A stretch of DNA of 64,000 nt from positions 496,001 to 560,000 of the forward strand of contig OZ245715.1 of NCBI GenBank assembly GCA_965226965.1. Direction: 5' to 3'. This document shows, in pieces, positions 60,840 through 64,000 of the stretch. The stretch comes from Endoryza foliicola (lineage in GTDB: Bacteria > Bacteroidota > Bacteroidia > Chitinophagales > Chitinophagaceae). The translations under genes and the position numbers were made by a program. The notes under the pieces are model-generated. The model had not been told where the DNA came from. It ran no database searches and was given only the letters and a program-made list of their open reading frames with translations. Position 1 is the first letter of the stretch. Every line of letters begins with the position of its first letter.

Positions 60840-62369
60840 TTATTTTCTTTTCACATTTCGATACACGCGTTCTGTATTCGGCACATTTATGTCTTCGAAG
60901 TTCAAATAATTCACGTCATCGTACACCACGGCTATTCTCGGCTCTTTGTTCTTTTGAAACAAGCGAAGATTTTTGATACTCAGCCCGTCTACATGTCTGA
61001 AGTAAAATCCCCAACACGGTAATTCACCAAACATGGAGAATTCCGGATAGGCTGTAACAGCTTCGGTGATGAGATGCAGAGAGTCGATTGGGAAATAAGG
61101 AATTGACGCATCATTTCTTCCTTCATAACTCAACTCAATATTCTCGAGTTTAATGTTTTTAACAGGATGCTCCGGTAAACCGGAAATAGATGCGGGAAAA
61201 ACATGGTGCAAATATTCGATGGAGGCCGTATCGTCGGGAGCTTTATTCCAAGGGGAAATGCTGAGTTGATCTCCCGGCTTGATACCCGGAGGATACTTCA
61301 ACAAAGGACCTTCTAACTCATATCCCTTATCCGGCTTTCCTGCAGGAATTTGTACAGATACATTACGAATGGTAATGTCTTGCACGGTGCTGAATCGCTC
61401 GTCTTTATTACGTTTACCAAGTTTTACAAAAATCCCATTGCCTGTATTTCTGGCGCGAACACCCTCAATCGTAATGTTTTTTAAGAACGCTCCATCTACC
61501 GCTTCTAATGCAATGGCACTTCTATAGGTATCATAAATAATAAGGCCTTTTACATAAATGTTTTTAAATCCACCTCTTGAACCCGTCCCAATTTTAAATG
61601 CATTGGCACTGCTTCTCAAACTACAATTCAAAACCTTCACATTAACCACACTATCCAATTCCGCTGATTCCGATTTCAAACAAATGGCATCATCCGAACT
61701 ATTAATAGTACAATTTTCAATCAACACATTTTTCGAATCTACGATATCCAATCCATCGTTGTTCCAATAAGAAGTGCTGTTTACCTTGATCCCTTTAATG
61801 TTCACTTGATCACATCTTTCATACGATTGTATCCATGTACAGCCATTTTGAATTGAAACAGTACTAATGTTGATCTTTTTTGATTTAAAGAAATGAATGA
61901 TTTTGGGGCGATTGCTTTCAGTAGGTCTTTTCTTTGGCCAGTCTCTATCTGTAAGTCTTCCACTTTTCAATTCATCAAACAAAGATTGCAGCACTTGCTT
62001 TGCATTTCCATCAATGATGCCGGTTCCTTTTATAGCAATATTAGAAACCTCGATGGCATTGATCATTGCGTCACAAGGACTTTGGCCATAATCCAATCTA
62101 TTGGGGGAGCCCATTAACACAGACCCGGGCAGTAACTCAAGTATAATATTGGATCGAAGAAAAATTGATCCTGTTACAAAAACTCCTTTCGGTATTTGTA
62201 CCGTTCCGCCTCCTTTAGAGGCAATTTGATCAATGGCTTTTTGAATTCCAGCCGTGTTCAAAGTTTTGCCATCGCCTATGGCTCCAAATTGTACAATGGA
62301 AACTTGTTTCAACTGCGCGGTAGTGCTGGCCGAAACAACTAGAAAAAATATGACCGTTAATAACCTCAT
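60840..62369 (-). CDS. GH28 family enzyme
   Basis: A 509-residue exported protein (signal peptide about 1-18) with the same GH28 start FGAIGDGKTLNTAGIQKAID and catalytic words NNDGLDI and SSDDAICLK. It is a paralogue of the GH28 gene at 57176 and probably acts on a related pectic backbone or branch. Its start overlaps the GH97 stop by four bases (ATGA) and it is followed by GH92 after 3 bases, so the operon is tightly packed. Confidence 0.87.
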   Translation of the reverse strand: MRLLTVIFFLVVSASTTAQLKQVSIVQFGAIGDGKTLNTAGIQKAIDQIASKGGGTVQIPKGVFVTGSIFLRSNIILELLPGSVLMGSPNRLDYGQSPCDAMINAIEVSNIAIKGTGIIDGNAKQVLQSLFDELKSGRLTDRDWPKKRPTESNRPKIIHFFKSKKINISTVSIQNGCTWIQSYERCDQVNIKGIKVNSTSYWNNDGLDIVDSKNVLIENCTINSSDDAICLKSESAELDSVVNVKVLNCSLRSSANAFKIGTGSRGGFKNIYVKGLIIYDTYRSAIALEAVDGAFLKNITIEGVRARNTGNGIFVKLGKRNKDERFSTVQDITIRNVSVQIPAGKPDKGYELEGPLLKYPPGIKPGDQLSISPWNKAPDDTASIEYLHHVFPASISGLPEHPVKNIKLENIELSYEGRNDASIPYFPIDSLHLITEAVTAYPEFSMFGELPCWGFYFRHVDGLSIKNLRLFQKNKEPRIAVVYDDVNYLNFEDINVPNTERVYRNVKRK

Positions 62370-64000
62370 TCTGCTATAATAATAAATCCCCCATTCGCAG
62401 CTGTTTCAATTCTTACTTTATTATCTGAACCCACCACTGTGTTTTCCTTCTTTAGAAAATCCCTGCTGTCATCAGAAATCAACGTTAGCTTCTTATTTTT
62501 CCATTTAGAAAGATCCAGTTCAAAGGTCTTCTTATGATTTTCACCATTGATACCTGCGATATACCATTTATTATTGCCATTGCGAGCAATCACCACATCT
62601 TTTCCGGGAAAGCCTTGAAGAAACTCCAGGTCATTCCAAGTGTTGGGTAAATTCTTCAAGAATTCTTTCACGAAGGCCGGCATATGATCCATTCCCTCTT
62701 TATTTTCTGCATAATGCTGAATACCTGAAACAAAAAGCACCGAAAGCGCCAACTCGAAGGCAGTGGTGGTTCTTCTGGTTGAACCGGAATGAGTAAGCTT
62801 ATAAAGGTTCATGGGCGTAAAGTCCATGGGATCAAACACGTTTCTTGTAAAGGGCAACACAGCACAGTGAGAAGCTTGTAAGTCCGCATCACTCTGATTA
62901 AAAGTGACCATTTCCATTCCGTACACAGCCTCAGTTGTAACGAGATGAGGGTAGGTAGCTGCCCAACCTCTAGGCAAAGTAGCGCCATGAAAGTTTACCA
63001 TCAGTTGGTACTTTGCAGCAGATTCTAAAATATCAATGTAGTATTCAATCATGGATTGACCATCGCCACCAAAAAAATCTATCTTAACTCCTTTTACTCC
63101 CATATCATGAATGCGACTGAACTCTTTTTCTCTCGATTCCTTTTTTAAAAGCATCCCTTTTGGATGATAACCCACCGTATTCCAATTGCCTGCAGAATTG
63201 TACCAAAGCAAGATTCCAACATTCTTTTTCTTTCCATAATTCACCAATTCTTGAATTCTATTGTATCCAATCTTGGTATCCCAGTTTACATCGATGAGGC
63301 AGTAATTCCAATTCATTTCTGCGGCGAAATCGATGTATTTCTTCTGTTCCTCATAGGTAATGTTATCGTCTTTAGAATTGATCCAACTCCAGGAAGCTTT
63401 TCCGGGTTTTACAAAGCTGTAGTCATTTGCGTCGGCAGACGGGGAGAGATCTGTTCCAAGGGTAGATTCAACAATAGTTTTCAACGATCCAAAAGCCATC
63501 ACTCTAAGAGGCGTTTTTTCGCCGGCCTGAAGTTTAGGCAACAGTCCTTTTCCGGTAAACACTTCTCTCTTATCCGGAAATTCAACAGCATACTTAGTAG
63601 AACCGGAGTCGTTTACCAATCGAGTGCCACAATAATTTTTTGTAAGGGCGGCTTCTGTAATTAAAGCCCAGTTTTCACCAACTTTAAACAGCGTTGGATA
63701 CACCCAACCAACATTAGGAATAAAATTAGTATCTGCCTTTATAGGAGTGGGAGTACCTACGGGCACTCCTTGCAAATAATGAGCTTCATAAGATGGGTTG
63801 GACTGTTCCCAGCCCGATTTAGCGGCTGTCATCGGCTGAATCCAAGTAAGTGATTGCTTGGGGAATTGAAATGAGCTGTATTCTTTCAGCACGGTGATTG
63901 GCCCCTCGTCTCCTTTAGATCGTTGATATTGATAAGCCAATCCGTCATTGGAAAGATGAAACAAGAGCCTTACCGACTTTGAGTTCTTATTTATGATATC
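62366..64000 (-). CDS. GH97 family enzyme, N-terminus beyond the edge
   Basis: A partial GH97 protein. The frame stays open from 62366 to the window end at 64000, reading DIINKNSK..LLFHLSND, so its N-terminus lies outside the window. It has the GH97 barrel with KIDFFGGDGQ (Asp that acts as nucleophile in retaining members) and MVNFHGATLPRGWAATYPHLVTTEA. GH97 enzymes are alpha-glucosidases or alpha-galactosidases; the Asp suggests a retaining type, but the complete sequence is needed. It is the first visible gene of the operon. Confidence 0.9.
   Translation of the reverse strand, partial: DIINKNSKSVRLLFHLSNDGLAYQYQRSKGDEGPITVLKEYSSFQFPKQSLTWIQPMTAAKSGWEQSNPSYEAHYLQGVPVGTPTPIKADTNFIPNVGWVYPTLFKVGENWALITEAALTKNYCGTRLVNDSGSTKYAVEFPDKREVFTGKGLLPKLQAGEKTPLRVMAFGSLKTIVESTLGTDLSPSADANDYSFVKPGKASWSWINSKDDNITYEEQKKYIDFAAEMNWNYCLIDVNWDTKIGYNRIQELVNYGKKKNVGILLWYNSAGNWNTVGYHPKGMLLKKESREKEFSRIHDMGVKGVKIDFFGGDGQSMIEYYIDILESAAKYQLMVNFHGATLPRGWAATYPHLVTTEAVYGMEMVTFNQSDADLQASHCAVLPFTRNVFDPMDFTPMNLYKLTHSGSTRRTTTAFELALSVLFVSGIQHYAENKEGMDHMPAFVKEFLKNLPNTWNDLEFLQGFPGKDVVIARNGNNKWYIAGINGENHKKTFELDLSKWKNKKLTLISDDSRDFLKKENTVVGSDNKVRIETAANGGFIIIAE

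Overview
The window looks like a chromosomal segment of a Bacteroidota bacterium, most likely Chitinophagaceae or a close relative (my inference, not a database result). The signs are a SusC/SusD pair, several lipoproteins with Bacteroidota-type lipoboxes, repeated TAnnTTTG-type -7 promoter elements, few Shine-Dalgarno sequences, a LytTR regulator, moderate to low GC, and a set of free-living housekeeping and carbohydrate-degrading genes. I found no rRNA, tRNA, CRISPR array, prophage or transposase.

Left part (1-18 kb): a mixed run of short units. These are a lipoprotein, a GNAT acetyltransferase, a nucleotidyltransferase, a propeller-like lipoprotein, a four-helix-bundle gene between inverted polypurine repeats, a secreted cyanophycinase with an acyl-CoA ligase 3 bases behind it, a GH3 beta-glucosidase, an acyltransferase with a TolB-like protein, a MATE exporter, an AI-2E-type permease, an L,D-transpeptidase, a YjbR protein, and an exonuclease overlapping a Rid-family gene.

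Middle (18-36 kb): rpoN with a PAP2-like membrane protein, a small secreted protein, a LytTR response regulator, a hybrid sensor kinase with a receiver protein, thiL, an S41 protease, an omega-amidase-like protein, nagA, a cluster of small membrane proteins with a PhyH dioxygenase, a GxxExxY gene beside 42-bp repeats, and a divergent katG/oxyR pair with a plausible OxyR site between them.

Right part (36-64 kb): two glycan-degradation clusters. The first (36.0-50.2 kb) is a complete beta-mannan/glucomannan utilisation locus: AraC regulator, SusC, SusD, a surface glycan-binding lipoprotein, a sodium:solute symporter, a GH130 phosphorylase, a GH51/GH39-like lipoprotein hydrolase, GH26 and GH5. 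Polymer would be cut by GH26/GH5, imported by SusCD, moved inward by the symporter and phosphorolysed by GH130. Two hairpin-plus-T-run sites seem to divide it into three transcription segments. After a half-size MFS protein, a secreted 522-residue protein with an M48 protease, and a DUF4838-type protein, the second cluster (57.2 kb to the edge) encodes GH97-GH28-GH92-GH28 in one tight operon and runs off the right end. It suggests pectin or plant glycoprotein breakdown.

No obviously new defence or conflict system is present. The least explained structures are the intergenic 'phrase' repeats, most notably the inverted polypurine arms around the four-helix-bundle gene and the 42-bp tandem copies next to the GxxExxY gene. 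The low-GC membrane-protein/PhyH cluster and two small proteins near 20.4-20.9 kb are also unexplained.
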